DNA of 64,000 nt from assembly GCA_033557465.1 (NCBI GenBank), contig CM066033.1, forward strand, positions 235,416,109 through 235,480,108. The letters are read 5' to 3'. Source of the DNA: Ichthyophis bannanicus. Taxonomy: Eukaryota; Chordata; Amphibia; Gymnophiona; Ichthyophiidae. The notes under the pieces are model-generated. The model searched no databases, was not told where the DNA came from, and worked only from the letters and a program-made list of their open reading frames with translations. Of the stretch, positions 22,041 through 34,131 are shown piece by piece. Each line of letters starts with the position of its first letter. Position 1 is the stretch's first letter. A program made the position numbers and the translations under genes.

Positions 22041-23380
22041 ATGTTCTATAATCTCACTAAGCAAGAAAAGCAGGCTTTACAATCACTGAGGGACAATCCT
22101 GACATTATCATCGAGCCCGTAGACAAAGGGGGTGCTCTCGTCATTATGAACACAAAAGATTATGCTACAGAAGTTCACAGACAATTAAGCAACCACTCAT
22201 TTTATGAGAGATTTGATAACTATCCCATGCCTCCTTTGAAGAGAAAAGTGTAGATTCACTGATTCAGACAGGCCTCACTGCTGGCTAACTTGACTCAAAA
22301 GGAAGCCGATTTCCTTACTGTTTCCTACCCAATCATCCCCACAATTTATGTCCTCCCGAAGATTCACAAGGCCATCAATAATCCACGTGGCCATCCCATC
22401 ATTTCCATGATCAGATCCTTATTTGAACCTCTCTAAATTTCTCGATACCTTTCTTAGACCCTTTGTTTTGGTAACCCGTTCCTATGTTCAAGATTCCTCT
22501 CATGTTATACAGATCTTAAGACAAGTTCATAGGATACCATGATCAGATTATCTTGGTTACTTTAGACATCACCTCACTTTATAAAAATATTCCACAACAA
22601 GAGGCCCTTCTAATACTAGAAGATGTTTTCCCGATAGGACAGAACACAGAAAGATACCCACTGGGTACCTTTATCCAGCTTGTGGAATTAGTCCCCACAG
22701 AGGATTATTTTTGTTTCAGAGGGCTGTTTTACAAACAGATAAAAGGTGTAGCCATGGGCTTGTCCATGACCTCAGATGCGGCCAATCTTTATGTTTCCAA
22801 CTTTGAGGCCAAGTTTCTCAAAAGACACCTTTTGAGCGATGCATTATGGTGTGGGACGGTGATACCTCTGTTTTGCAAGAATTTTTATACTGGATCAATA
22901 TACTCGACATTAACCTACAGTTCCAAGGGGCTCTTAGTCCTATTGAGATACCCTACCTGGACATTCTTAAGAAGGGTCCTACCAGCTTTTACACAGATCT
23001 TTATCAAAAACAGACAGAACGAAATCAGCTTTTACATTACGACAGTGTTCATAACCAGTCTTTGAAGGATAACCTTCCCATCAGCCAATTTCTCAGAATC
23101 AAAATTGACTTTAAGCGACACGCATAAGATATGTACAGATGTTTCACAGAAAGGGGAACACAGCCAGAGGTTCAGATAGAACTACTCTTCTTAACAAGTC
23201 TACACATGTGTTTGAGAACAGACTGTTGTGTTCTCTCACTTTTTCTCATCTAGAAACGTCTCTAAAGAGGAACAGCGGTTGATCACTACCTTTCCGTTTT
23301 TGCCACTAGCTCTGTTACCATTGCACATAAATGGAATACTAACCTGGCTAATTTGTCGTTCCATCGGCTCTCACAGTAAA
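22041..23380 (+). pseudogene. Penelope-like element reverse transcriptase, decayed and interrupted
   Basis: Plus-strand frames encode a Penelope-type reverse transcriptase. The N-terminal LTKQEKQALQSLRDNPDIII and VDKGGALVIMNTKDY carry the DKGG motif of this family. A degraded PTIYVLPKIHK segment follows (about 22340). Then come LDITSLYKNIPQQEAL (22553 on, the first catalytic Asp region), the FRGLFYKQIKGVAMG motif and a frame change around the second catalytic region, which reads as MVWDGDTSVLQEFLYWIN. RFxHSK-type sequence follows, ending at 23380. Frameshifts separate 22253, 22553 and 22846. The element continues at 34685 after DIRS copies 2 and 3. Confidence 0.75.
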
Positions 23381-23706
23381 GCACAGTTACTCACCTGTAA
23401 CAGGTGATCTCCGGGAACAGCAGGAATTTAGTCTTCACATATGGGTATCATCGGTACTGACTGAGCCTGCGCGGGAACGCTCCCCAGCATCCAATTAGGA
23501 AGCTTTTGGGAGCATCCCACAGCGCCTGCGTGCTGGTTTCCCGCCTTTCCCAACTATCTCTCTCCAGTTGAGTTTAAAGCTGAGACGAAGAGAGAGAGAG
23601 GGAAAGAGAAGAGATAGATAGAGAGTTACAACTCCTAGGGGAGGTGGGTGGGTTGTGAAGACTAAATTCCTGCTGTTCCCGGAGATCACCTGTTACAGGT
23701 GAGTAA
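23381..23706. repeat. Left terminal repeat and first half of ICR, copy 2
   Basis: 23381-23560 is the left terminal repeat. 23660-23706 is its reverse complement (ttcccggagatcacctgttac), the first half of the ICR. The second half (tatgctatctccaggaata) resumes at 24147 after a CR1 insertion. The donor-like cag|gtgagtaa is present in both copies in opposite orientations. Confidence 0.8.
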
Positions 23707-24146
23707 CATAGTAGCATAGTAAATGATGGCAGATAAAGACCAGCATGGTCCATCTAGTCTGCCCAGCACGATGGCAAGAGTAGGTGCACCTGCCGCTCTG
23801 TGCAGGCCACCCCTCCCCACGTCCCTGTTTAGGGGTGAACCCACCACTCCATGCAGGACACCCCTATTTGTTGAGAAATTAGATGGTTCAGTTAATTTTG
23901 ATTTTATCCTTTTGCTGTAAAGGGATCCACTGTGTCTGTCCAATGCCATTTTGAATTCTGTCACCGTGTTTTCCCCCACCACTTCCATCGGGAGGGCATT
24001 CCATGCATCCACCACCCTTTCTGTGAAAAAATATTTCCTGACATTGCCTTTCAATTTACCACCTTGCAGCTTCCTGTTATGCCCTCTAGTTTTACAATTT
24101 CCCAGTCTTTGGAAGAGGTTTGTTTGTTCATTATTTCCCTTTAAAC
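23707..24146 (-). mobile_element. CR1 3' fragment inserted in the ICR of DIRS copy 2
   Basis: The minus strand encodes the CR1 reverse-transcriptase C-terminus (GNVRKYFFTERVVDAWNALP) and then the CR1 3' untranslated end, finishing at 23707. Comparison with the uninterrupted ICR of copy 1 shows a clean insertion (gtgagtaa before, tatgctatct after) without obvious target duplication, as usual for CR1. It is 5' truncated. Confidence 0.8.
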
Positions 24147-24309
24147 TATGCTATCTCCAGGAATAAGCAGGAATGTAGTTTTCACATATGGGGACTCTCT
24201 AGCTTTAGATGCCAAGGAGACCCCCCAGACGTTGTGTGTCCCTGTGAAAGGGCTCCACTTCCCCCCATGGATCTCTGGCATCCAACCAGGGATGGCGGGT
24301 AGAAGTTGA

Positions 24310-25340
24310 TTAGGTATGGAACAGGTGTTGGAGAACAGCCTGACCAAACAAGGCATCCCGGCGGGACTCCTTGTCCAAGCAGTAATGGGCTGTGAAGGTA
24401 TGAACCGAGGCCCAAGTGGCTGCTCGACAGATGTGCAGATGAGCCATTGAAGCTGCCATGGCTCTCACATTTTGAGCTGTGACATGGCCCTCCAGAGGAA
24501 GGTTCTTACTCTGATAGGCAAACGAAACAACACTATGCAATCCAGTTGGACAGTGTTCTCTTGGAGACTGGAAGTCCCAAATGAGAAGGATCAAAAGCAA
24601 CAAAGAGTTGAGAGGACTTTCTATGTTGCTGTGTTTTTGCAAGTAAAAGGCTAAAGCTCATTTACAGTCCAAAGTATGAAGATCCCTTTCTGCATTAGAT
24701 GCATGAGGCCTTGGAAAAACGACAGGCAGGTAGACCGCTTGGTTTAAATGAAAAGGCGAGACCACCTTTGGCATAAAGTGTGGGTGAGTCTTAAGGACTA
24801 CCTTGTCATGATGGAACCTTGTATAAGGTGGATCAGCTACTAATGCCTGCAACTCACTGATGCGGCGTGCTGATGTGATTGCAATGAGACAGATAACTTT
24901 CCAAGAAAGGAATTTCAAGGAGGTAGTAGCTCAGGATTCGAAAGGTGGCTTCATGAGCTGACCAAGAACCAGGTTTAAGTCCCATGCCACCGGTGGTGGC
25001 CTAATGGGAGGCTTAGTTAGAAGAAGGCCTCTCATAAATCTTGCTATAAGAGGATGGGAGGAAATAGGTTGTCCATTTAGAGGCTTGAAAGAAGCTGCAA
25101 TAGCACTCAAATGGACTCTGAGTTAGTTTTAAGTCCTGCATTGGATAAATGAAGGAGATACTCTAGTAATGATTCCAGAGGTATCGCTAGGGGGTTAAGA
25201 CCCTTCTGCGAACACCTTATGGTAAACCTTTTCCACTTGAAAGCATAAGAGCGTCTTGTGGAAGGCTTCCAGGAAGCATAAAGGATATCCTTTACTTGCT
25301 GAGGGAGGTTAAGATCATGACGATCTAGGCCTTCAGCAAC
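24310..25340 (-). pseudogene. Tyrosine recombinase, DIRS family I copy 2
   Basis: Pieces in at least three frames cover the recombinase. The N-terminal domain is at the end of frame 26810-25107 (KPSTRRSYAFKWKRF, LLEYLLHLSNAGLKTNS). The first catalytic Arg is in TSARRISELQAL (24918-24658). The C-terminal part is in 24642-24310 with LPLEGHVTAQNVRA, ICRAATWASVHTF and TAHYCLD, the last holding the presumed nucleophilic Tyr. The HxxR box reads QNVR, so its His is lost. Unlike copy 1, the site between LPLEG and HVTA is uninterrupted, which defines the insertion there. Frameshifts near 24650 and 25105 make it inactive. Confidence 0.85.
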
Positions 25341-25349
25341 CAAGCCCTG

Positions 25350-27181
25350 AGATGCAAAGACTGGGGATTGGGATGCCATAACATTCCATTCTCCTGAGAC
25401 AGGAGATCTGGAGCAGACCCTAACTCCAGGGAGGGAGCTTAAGAGAGATGTAGAAGCAGAGGGTACCACACTTGCCGTGGCCAATGTGGAGCTATGAGAA
25501 TCATACGGCCTCTGTCTTTCTGAAGCTTGAACAGGGTTTTGGGAATTAGGGGAATGGGTGGAAAGGCATACAGGAAGTCTTGACCCCTGTAAAGGAGGAA
25601 AGCATCCCTGGCCTGAGAGCCCTGAGCCGAAATTCTGGAACAGAACCGGGGAAGTTTGGCATTCCACGGACTTGCAAAGAGGTCTATGTTCGGAGTTCCT
25701 TAAATTTGAAAAATCTTGGCTACCTGGTCTGCATGCAGAGACCACTCGTGTGGAAGCAGAACTCAACTGAGTCTGTCTGCCCAAGAGTTTTGTATGCCTG
25801 GAAGATACACTGCCAGGAGATGAATCTGATGCTCTCTGGCGTGGGCCCATAGTCGCAAAGCTTCGTTGCAAAGCAACAGAGAGCCTGTTCCCCCCTGCTT
25901 GTTCACGTAGAACATGGCTACCTGATTGTCCGTATGAATGAGGACTGTCTTGTAGCTGAGCAGGGTGTGGAACACTCAAAGAGCAAGGAAGATTGCTCTG
26001 AGCTCTAAGAGATTGATATGTAGATGAGTCTCCTGTGGAGTCCAGGTGCCTTGGGTGGAGAGGTCTTGCAGATGAGCTCCCCAACCCATTGGTGAAGCAT
26101 CTGTTGTGAGAGTTGCCTGGGGTAAGGGTTGTTGAAAAGGGGATGCCAGCAACAGGTTCTGAGTGGACCGCCACCATTGGCGGGACAAAATAAGGCGATT
26201 TGTGTTTGCTATTTTGTCTGACAGGCACCCTGATGCCTGGGTCCACTGAGTGGATAAAGTCCACTGGGCTGCTCTCATATGGAGGCGAGCATAAGGAACC
26301 ACATGCACGGTAGATGCCATGTGGCCTAGTAGTTGTAGCATTTCTCGGGCAGTGAGATGAAGCTTCAGCACAGCTTGAGAAGCTAACTGCACTATGCAAA
26401 GGCAACGGGCCTGGGGAAGATAGGCCCTTGCTTTTCTGGTATCCAGCAAAGCTCCTATGAACTCTAGAGACTGAGTGGGAGTTAGACTGGATTTTGGGAT
26501 GTTTATAACCAGACCCAAATACTGAAGGACACACATTGTGCAAGATAGAGAAGTCCTGGCCTCTGACTCTGATGGGGCTCGAATGAGCCAGTCGTCTAAG
26601 TAAGGGAAGACGAATATCTCTAGAGTGCGGAGAAATGCTGCTATTACAGTCATGCATTTCGTGAACACTCTTGGTGCTGAGGCCAGGCCAAAAGGAAGCA
26701 CCCTGTATTGGTAGTGCTTTCCTTGAAAATGGAACCGAAGGAACTTTCTGTGAGTTGGATGGATGAGAACATGGGTGTACGCATCCTTGAGATCTAGAGA
26801 TCAAAGCCAATCCAGACTCTGAAGGTATGGCAGCAGAGTTCCTAGAGAAATCATCTTGAACTTCTCTTTGAACAGGAATTTGTTCAATTCTCTGAGGTCC
26901 AAAATAGGTCTCTGTATCCCCCTGTTTTCTTTGGGATAAGGAAATAGGGGGAGTAAAACCCTGTACCCTGTTGATGAATGGGTACTTCCTCTATTGCCCC
27001 TTGGGCAAGAAGCATAGTGACCTCTTGATCTAACAGGTTGATGAGAGAGGTCTGAGAATTGAACTGTCTTACCATTGTGGGAGGGGGCATGCACAGAAAG
27101 TGAAGCTTGTACCCCTCTCTTATAATGGAGAGTGTCCAATGCTCTGCTGTTATCTGCTCCCACCAGGGGGCAAAGTGACAT
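25350..27181 (-). pseudogene. Reverse transcriptase / RNase H / methyltransferase-like ORF, DIRS family I copy 2
   Basis: The RT frame is recognisable in 27090-26884 (YFLIPKKTGG), then, after a frameshift in a C-run near 26927, RPILDLRELNKFLFKEKFKM. A stop replaces a Cys codon at about 26801. The main piece, 26701-25976 (241 codons), holds LPFGLASAPRVFTK, YLDDW and RNase H with TTDAS and LELRA. A TGA at 25976 replaces an Arg. TDNQVAMFYVNKQGGTG follows in 25975-25763. The methyltransferase-like part is out of frame downstream. The +1 frame 26810-25107 is open for 567 codons and runs into the recombinase N-terminus. Confidence 0.85.
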
Positions 27182-27250
27182 AACCTTCCTGGAATGGTGG
27201 AAGGCTCTGGTCCACTGAGGGCCAGGAAGGCTAAGTTCTCTAGATGAAAG

Positions 27251-29118
27251 TCAAAGGCCTTGTTGAGGCTGAGACTGCTGAGACGGTTGAGGCTTAGCAG
27301 TCTTTGCTTTCCTTTGTTTAGGTGGTTGCTGACCCTTCCGGGCAGGCTGACCTGCAGAACGTCCCTGCTGGGAATAAGAGGAATAAAACCTCTTCGTTTT
27401 TGAGAAGAAAGGCTTTTTGAAAGATTTCTTTCTCACAGGATTAGCTGTGGCTTTGGATAGCCTATCCAAAGTGGAGTTGTCAGCATCTAATTCATTGGCT
27501 TTTTCTTGCCAATTTTTGCCAAACAGATTCTCACCTGTACAAGGGATATTGCCCAGTTTGTCCTGCACCCAGAGTTCCAAATCGGATGCCTGGAGCCAGG
27601 CAACTCTACGTGCACCTATGGCAATGGCAGAGGTAATGCTTATGCACTCAAAACAGTCAAAAGCTGCACGGTTGACGAACTTAGAAACATCCTGGGCATG
27701 TTTGACCAGTGTGAGAAAATCCTGCCTTCTATTCTCAGGAAGAAGAGGGCTCAAAACCTCTAAATCACCTGTGACTTCTTTAAGGAACATTCCCATATAT
27801 AAAATATAGGAACTGATCCTGGCAGAAAGCATGGAGGCCTGGAAAGTACGACGTCCAAAGGCATTCAAAGTTCTACACTCACGTCCTGGAGGATTAGAGG
27901 CATGCCTCTTTGCACTCCTGATCCTTCTCATAGCTGATTCCACTACAATAGAGTGGTGAGGAAGCTGAGTTTTCTGGAATCCAGGACAAGGAGGGACTTG
28001 ATACATGGTATCCAGTCTGCAAGAGTGAGGAGAGGTGGTGAGAGGTGTCTCCCACATTCTCAACATGAGATCATATAAAATCTCATGGATAGGCAAGGTA
28101 GCTGCCTCCTTAGGAGCTTTGGGATACTGCAAAATCTCCAACTCCTTAGCTCTGGTCTCTGTTTCAGGAGTCACAGTAATGGACAAACTACGAGCCACCT
28201 CCCTGATAAAGTCCTGAAAGGAGATATCTTCTGGAGGAGACATCCTACATTTAGGAGAGGAAGGCTCCTCCGGGAGAAGTATTCTGGAACCGACAGAGTT
28301 GTCAGAATCCTCAGAGTCCTCTGAGGATTTGAAGTACCTTCTGTCTGGATGCTCTTGAAGAGCCTGATACCCGTACCGACCGAAGTCGGTACCGGGATAT
28401 CGGTACCGGAAGGCATCGCGTGACTGGGTGCCGGCAAAGCCGACACCGATGTCCATGCTATCGGTACTGATACCAATACCGGTACCGGCATCAGTGCCGG
28501 TACCGGTTGAACTGTCTGACATGGTTCCGAGAGCGTCGATGCCGCAAGGAGAGCCGCCAGACTGCGTTCAAGAGGCAGGAACCTCTGGTCTATCGACGCT
28601 GCCGATGCCTGGAAGTCGGTACTGGAGGCAGCTGGTATCCCAGAGCATGGCACCAGTAGTTCTGCCGAGGTTGAGGCCTCGATAACGTCCTGGAGCCCCG
28701 ATAATGCTTTGGAAGCCGAAGCCTCCTGCCGGGGCAATTTTGCTGGTACAGAATCCTCAAGGGAAACGCCAGAGGCATCTCGATGCTTAGAAGGAGATCT
28801 ACCCTTTGAGGACCAGCTGGACTTATGTTTAGTTACCTGAGATCCATGGGAGGAAGACGAAGTCTTGGAAGACGTCAATGCCACCGAGGCTGCTTCGGAG
28901 GGAAAAAGGGCGCTGAGCTTGGGAGCTCGGTTTTGTCGACTCCTCTTGGACATCATGGCACAAGCCATACACTCGGAGATGGAGTGGTCAGGACCTAAAC
29001 ATTTAAGACACCACACGTGGGTGTCGGTGACGAAGATGGTACCGCCACACTTGGTGCACTTTTTAAAACCCGAGGCGGGTTTCTCCATGATGGAGGAAAT
29101 TTTGGGCCTAAGGCCCAA
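27251..29118 (-). pseudogene. Gag-like ORF1, DIRS family I copy 2
   Basis: It falls in two overlapping frames. 29118-28171 has the N-terminal zinc-finger-like cluster CTKCGG...CLKCLGPDHSISECMAC and Ser-rich sequence. 28522-27251 (423 codons) has the conserved core (SFQDFIREV, MWETPLTTSPHSCRLDTMY, HHSIVVESAMRRIRS, LYMGMFLKEVTGDLE, NRAAFDCFECI) and the Gln/Lys/Pro-rich tail. A frameshift in the GGTACC-rich hinge (about 28380-28520) separates them. A splice-acceptor-like aacttttctttccag lies just upstream of the 29118 start. Function is inferred from its position and similarity to other DIRS ORF1 proteins. Confidence 0.85.
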
Positions 29119-29253
29119 AATGGCGCGTGCACCTGGAAAGAAAAGTTTGGAAAAAAATATATATTTTTTTTTAAAAAGAAAGAAAGAAGAACCGGCGGTA
29201 CCGGTGTAGCGTCGAGGAAGGCAGACGCGACCACAAAAAGAAGAATAAGGAAA

Positions 29254-29450
29254 GCACAGTTACTTACCTGTAACAGGTGATCTCTGGGAACAGCAGGAAT
29301 TAGTCTTCACATATGGGTACGTCGGTACCGACGGAGCCTGCACGGGAACGCTGCCCAGCTTCCAATCAGAAAGCTTTTGGCAGCATCCCTCGCGCCTGCG
29401 CGCTGACTTCCCGCCTTCTCCAGAGCCTCTCTTCAGTTGAGTTTCAAAGC
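29254..29450. repeat. Left terminal repeat, copy 3
   Basis: The inner portion (from gtcttcacatatgggtacgtc to the tctccagagcctctcttcag region) is inverted at 34312-34462 almost without difference. It contains the palindrome gtcggtaccgac. The left-specific outer 25 bp carry, on the coding strand, ttacag|gtaagtaac, a perfect 5' splice-donor consensus. Confidence 0.85.
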
Positions 29451-29529
29451 TGAGACAAAGGCGAGGAGAGGAAAGGAAGAAGAAGATAAGAGATGCAACT
29501 CCTAGGGGAGGTGGGAGGGTTGTGAAGAC

Positions 29530-29622
29530 TAATTCCTGCTGTTCCCAGAGATCACCTGTTACAGGTAAGTAACTGTGCTATCTCCAGGAACAAGCAGGAA
29601 TGAGTCTTCACATATGGGGACT
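29530..29622. repeat. Internal complementary region, copy 3
   Basis: Complement of the left terminus (cagagatcacctgttacagg) is joined to complement of the right terminus (atctccaggaacaagcagga). The join reads gtgc-tatctcc, giving the expected circle junction. Confidence 0.8.
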
Positions 29623-29739
29623 CCCGAGCTGGAGATGCCAGGGGGAGATCCCACAAAAATGCAGTAGCCTGGACCAGGGGTGCATTTTGTCTCCAGGAAT
29701 CCCCGGCATCCAAAGTGGGATGGAGGGTAGGAGTTGACA

Positions 29740-30486
29740 ATAAAGGAGCTGTGAGGAAAGAAACAGCATACCCAAGGACTACAGGGCCCTACAGACTACA
29801 GGAGTCCTTGGTATATATGATGAGTAGCATTAAAACACCTTTAATGTACACTTAAAATATGCAGCTTACCTACTGTATTGTAGGACGTAGAGAGCATGAT
29901 GGAGTCTACTGGATAAGCAGTGGCGGAATCTTCAAGGTGACCTCCCAGCCGTGAGGATGAAGGTCCAGACCTGGAGGTAGCAGACGATCCAGGTGTCAAC
30001 TGGGTAGGATTAGACGTCAGGTCTTCAATGGAAGCTTTATGGGAAAAAGCTGAGAACTCCTTTAGGCATAAAGTCATTAACATTGAGGACTAAAGGAAGA
30101 AGACTGACGGAGTTGGAGAACTAGCCCAGTCCTGGCGGGAAGAGGGGGACTGGAAAAACCCCTATTCCCAAGGAGAACAGCTGTGTACTCAAGATAAAGA
30201 TGTACACTATTTTTCCTAGCTGGCGAGAGGTAGGAAAAATATTGAAGCTTGATGCTTCAAGGACTTAAAGAAAAAAATGGAAGATGTTAGCACCACAGTA
30301 GTTATAGGTGCATGACAGTTTCTGCGTCGTAAAATGATATGCGAAGTAGGGCAACAGACTGTCTAAAACCTCTAGAAGGTAAAACATTTAGTATAGACAG
30401 TAAGGGTGATAGTGTGTAAGACATATCAACCCTTAAGAAGCCCCCCAACAGACACATATATAGACAGATATATATATGTGGATGGA

Positions 30487-30561
<75 letters not shown>

Positions 30562-31865
30562 CATATGTCCATATGTGTATATTAGGATACGGGTGGAGAA
30601 ATGTATTAAAATATATATAGATATAGATATAGATATGATATACCGAAATATATATACATTTGTGGGGCATGGTTTTGTACCACCAGGGTAATGATATAGG
30701 TATGTAGACCTATATGGAGATGCTACATACAAGATAACAAGTTGAAGATACATGTCTACCACCCAGCCCCATAATTGTACATGGGGAATATAAAAGAAAA
30801 AGATTCTTCGCCCTACAAGAGGGTGAACCCACTTGGGATATGTATAGAGAATCTATTTCCGTGGATTGAGGGATGCAAGAAGGCAATCCAACGAGATAAC
30901 CGTGATGTTTGCGTGGGAACAGATGATCATATGAATCTGTAAGGAACAAGGTGGGAGTTCCACAGAACACTGACATAGCAGATGTGCAGAAACACAGAAG
31001 AAGATACCAGAGGGACCTACTGGAGGGACCCAGAGGTAGCATGCGTAAACATCAGCGTTGGATTTTCACGCAGAAGAACTTATATTTCATGTTAACACCC
31101 CAGGCCTGAGGGTGTGGAGAACCCTCACAGGCATGGGAAAGGATTATAAGCTTTTCCCTACTAATAGAGAAGCTTTAGAGACAAGGTCAATGCTCTATAG
31201 CAAGGCCCTCATAGTAGAAAGCTTCTCTGAAGACTGCAGAGAGCATTGTGCAGGAGAGATATGAGATAAACTGACTGAAGTCAGGTGTGTTGCCATATCC
31301 TAGGAGAGGAGATGGATAGAATAATGTGAGAAAGCCTAAAAGAGTAGGAGGATCCAAGATAGCTGACGAGTAGCTTGGAATCACTACTGAGGCTAGACAA
31401 AATTTTGAACAAGGTACTGGAACATGTAAAAAGTACCAGTAATACAAGCACTGTAACTCCTGCAGGCACAGCTGCTGACGGAAACAGCAGAGAGATTGTC
31501 CTGTTCCCAAGAAAGAAAAACAGACAAGAAAGGAGAGGAGATATCCCTTCTCCCTGTCTGAGGAACTAGCTTGCTAGAGAAGCCTTTCAGTGTGGTACCC
31601 CGCAGTTAGGGAAAAAGCCAGGTTGAGAGGGTAGAGCAAGTAATTGGAGGGCGACGTACCCATAGGGTAAGTCAACTGAAGGAAAAAATGTTCAGTTGGG
31701 ACAGAACTATCAAGGGATAGTTGCAACTGCTCTTCTAGAGAGTAAGAAGAGGAGAAGTCTGTAGTCCCTGAACAAAAATTTACCGACAGCTTAGTACACT
31801 GAAAAAGAAAAGCACAGTGAATAAACTTCTAATGGGTAGAAGTGAACTGTAGAGTATAATTCCCA
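29740..31865. other. Unidentified internal segment of non-autonomous DIRS copy 3
   Basis: About 2.1 kb lie between the ICR and gag, where the recombinase and reverse transcriptase would be. No frame longer than about 120 codons is convincing, and the longest is low-complexity Ile/Tyr from the AT microsatellite at 30480-30650. I see no similarity to the RT, RNase H or recombinase of copies 1 and 2. It could be captured sequence, long-decayed element sequence or a structural RNA region; none can be decided by reading. Confidence 0.5.
30466..30660. repeat. (AT)n / (ATAC)n microsatellite
   Basis: Long AT dinucleotide runs with occasional C or G (tatatacatatatata) form several self-complementary blocks, followed by atagatatagat units. 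The Ile/Tyr-rich frames on both strands are by-products. Confidence 0.9.
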
Positions 31866-31869
31866 GCCC

Positions 31870-34131
31870 CTATGGTTGCTGGGAATGCTGAGACTGGCCA
31901 GAGCTGGAGGACTTCAGACTAGGCTGAGGTGTCCCTTGTTTAGGTACAGCCGAATGATGGGCAGGAGATGAATGAAACTTTCTTTTCTTAGGGAAAGAAA
32001 GTTTGGTAGGACATTTCCTACCTTTCGAAGAAGGAGGTGGCTTAGAATGGTCCTTAGTGGAAGGAGAGTCAGCGGAGCATTGAGCAACCTGACGTAAAGC
32101 CTCCTTATTGAAAAGACCTTCTCCAGTACAAGGAGAATGTGCCAATATAGTTTGTGCCCATCTGCTCAAGTCTGAAGCTTCGAGCCAGGCTCTGCGACAT
32201 GCTGCAATGGCAATAGCAGAAGATCTGCTAACAGACTCGAAAGAGTCTATAGAAGCACGAGAAAGGAACCAAGATATATTCCGGCTATGATTGAGTAGCA
32301 AGGAATAATTAGAAGCCTTGGGCTCTGGCATAAAAGGGGTCAAAAGAGACAATCTCTCCGTGACCTCCTGGAGTGTGAGACTCATGTGGAAAATATATGA
32401 AAGAATTCTGGAGGCCAGCATAGATGTTTGGAAGGCTTGACGACCAAACGTATCGAGTGTTCTTGAAGAACGACCTGGCGGTTAAGAAGAATGCATCTTC
32501 TTGCTCTTAACCTTCCTCAGTGCTTATTTCACTACAAGGGAACAATGAGGAAGTTGAGGCTTCTGAAATCCTGGGGAGGGAGGCACCCGGTACCGAACCT
32601 CAGTGGCTGTAGAAGGTAGAGGAAGCCGTAAGGGTGATTTCCAGACCCTCAGAAGGAGATCCTGCAGAGCAGGATGTAAAGGAAGCATCATATTTTCCAT
32701 TTGTGCCGGTGAGCCAGGAATAGCATCACAACCAGGGATAGAGATATTAAGAAAGGTTGCCATATCCAGGAGAAAAGCCTGAAAAGACTGATCTCCTATG
32801 GGAACCTTCCCTGGTAAGGCTAAAGAAAGAGGCTGAGCACCAGAGGACGTACCGTGGTGTGAGGAGAGAAACCTAGTAGATGGACAAGGATACTGGTATG
32901 GTAACTTAGAGGCACTGAGTACTGCATCAGCAACCCCAGGTATCGGTTCTAAACTAGGCATCGGTGCAAGAACAGGCATCGACAGCGATACTGACACAGG
33001 ACCAGCAGTTGAAGATGTCATCGGGAACTGCTGCAATGGTACCGAGATCATGCGAGAGTTATGGCTAGGATCCTCGGAACTGCTTATCTGGAAACGACGG
33101 GAGTCGGTTCCGGGACGCGTCGGTACCCAGTCCTCGAGACTAGAGATCGATTCAAGACTCGGCATCGAAGGAAGCGAGTCTATCGATGCATGTCTCGAGA
33201 GTACCGACGTCGGTGGTAGTATCGGCGATGCCGATACTGGTAAAGCAGCCTGGGTTACATCGATCGGTTCCGAAGGTACCGAGGATGCCCGATGACAACC
33301 TCTCGCCGGGAGAACGTTATTCCACACCGGTGCCGATGCCGGGGTATCGGAACCGATCGAAGCCGGTACCATCCCGGAGCATGGCTGAAATATGGAAATG
33401 TCCATCGGTATCGTATCGCCCGGCCCCAAAAGTGCCGAGGATGCTAGAGGACGATTCCTGGTGAAGAGTGAAACACTCGACACCGAAGCCGATGCCGGGG
33501 AATCGGTACCGCTGGAAGCGGATACCCGCACCGTGCACGGCTGGGATCGAGGGAAGTCAATTCGGAGCGTATCGATTGGTCCCGAAGGTACCGAGGATGC
33601 CCGATGGCGATCCCTGGTGAAGAGTGGAACACTCGACACCGGTGCCGATGCCGGGGGATCGGTACCGCTCGAAGCGGATACCACCCCCGGACATGGCTCA
33701 GGTATGTTCTGTGAGGGGTGAGCCCCAGGAACAACCTGAAACCCCTTTAATGTTTTGGAGCCCGCAGACTCCCGCAGGGGTAATGCCAATAGATTCTTGA
33801 GGATAAGGCCGGAGCCGTCACCATGCTGGGCATGGGACATACCACTCAAGCATTGACTAGTCTTAACAGACTGTTTGTGGGTTACCTGATCCTGTGAAGA
33901 GGAGAAACCGGGTTCCCTCACTGCCGAATAAAAAACGGTATCGAGGGAAACTCTAAAAACTGAAGGTTTCCTCACAAAAGTATCCCCTGACAAGTCAGGG
34001 GAAAAAGGGTCAGGACCCACACAATTGAGACACCAACTATTGGAGTCTAAAAGGAAACGGGTATTTCCACATCGAATGCACTTCTTAGGAAAAGAAGGCT
34101 CCATGAGGAAGAGGCCTGGTAGGCCCAACAA
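31870..34131 (-). CDS. Gag-like ORF1 of non-autonomous DIRS copy 3, one frameshift
   Basis: The main frame 34131-32524 (535 codons) begins with a Cys cluster (CIRCGN...WCLNCVGPDPFS) like the family I gag, then a long Ser/Pro-rich hinge with three tandem 52-residue units. The conserved core follows (LRVWKSPLRLPLPSTATEVR, PSPGFQKPQLPHCSLVVK). The ORF continues after a break near 32430-32523 in 32421-31870 with LASRILSYIFHMSLTLQEVTE, LSRASIDSFESV, WLEASDLSRWAQ and a Lys/Ser/Pro tail. It is diverged from the gag of copies 1 and 2 but collinear. An acceptor-like ctttttcttcag lies upstream of the start (about 34152-34163). It is the only gene of this element. Confidence 0.8.
33270..33720. repeat. 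156-bp tandem repeat inside gag of copy 3
   Basis: The marker accg(a/g)(a/t)gccgatgccgggg begins at 33326, 33482 and 33638, exactly 156 bp apart. Adjacent sequence repeats with it, giving nearly three units of 52 codons. Because the period is a multiple of three, the gag frame survives copy-number change. Confidence 0.85.

Noticed and set aside
23381..24200. CRISPR-like array from repeated cctgtaacagg and cagcaggaat segments
   Set aside because: The repeats are terminal repeat and ICR copies in opposite orientations, with no regular spacer pattern; the context is a eukaryotic genome.
30302..30762. Ile/Tyr-rich frames on both strands
   Set aside because: These are by-products of the AT dinucleotide microsatellite.
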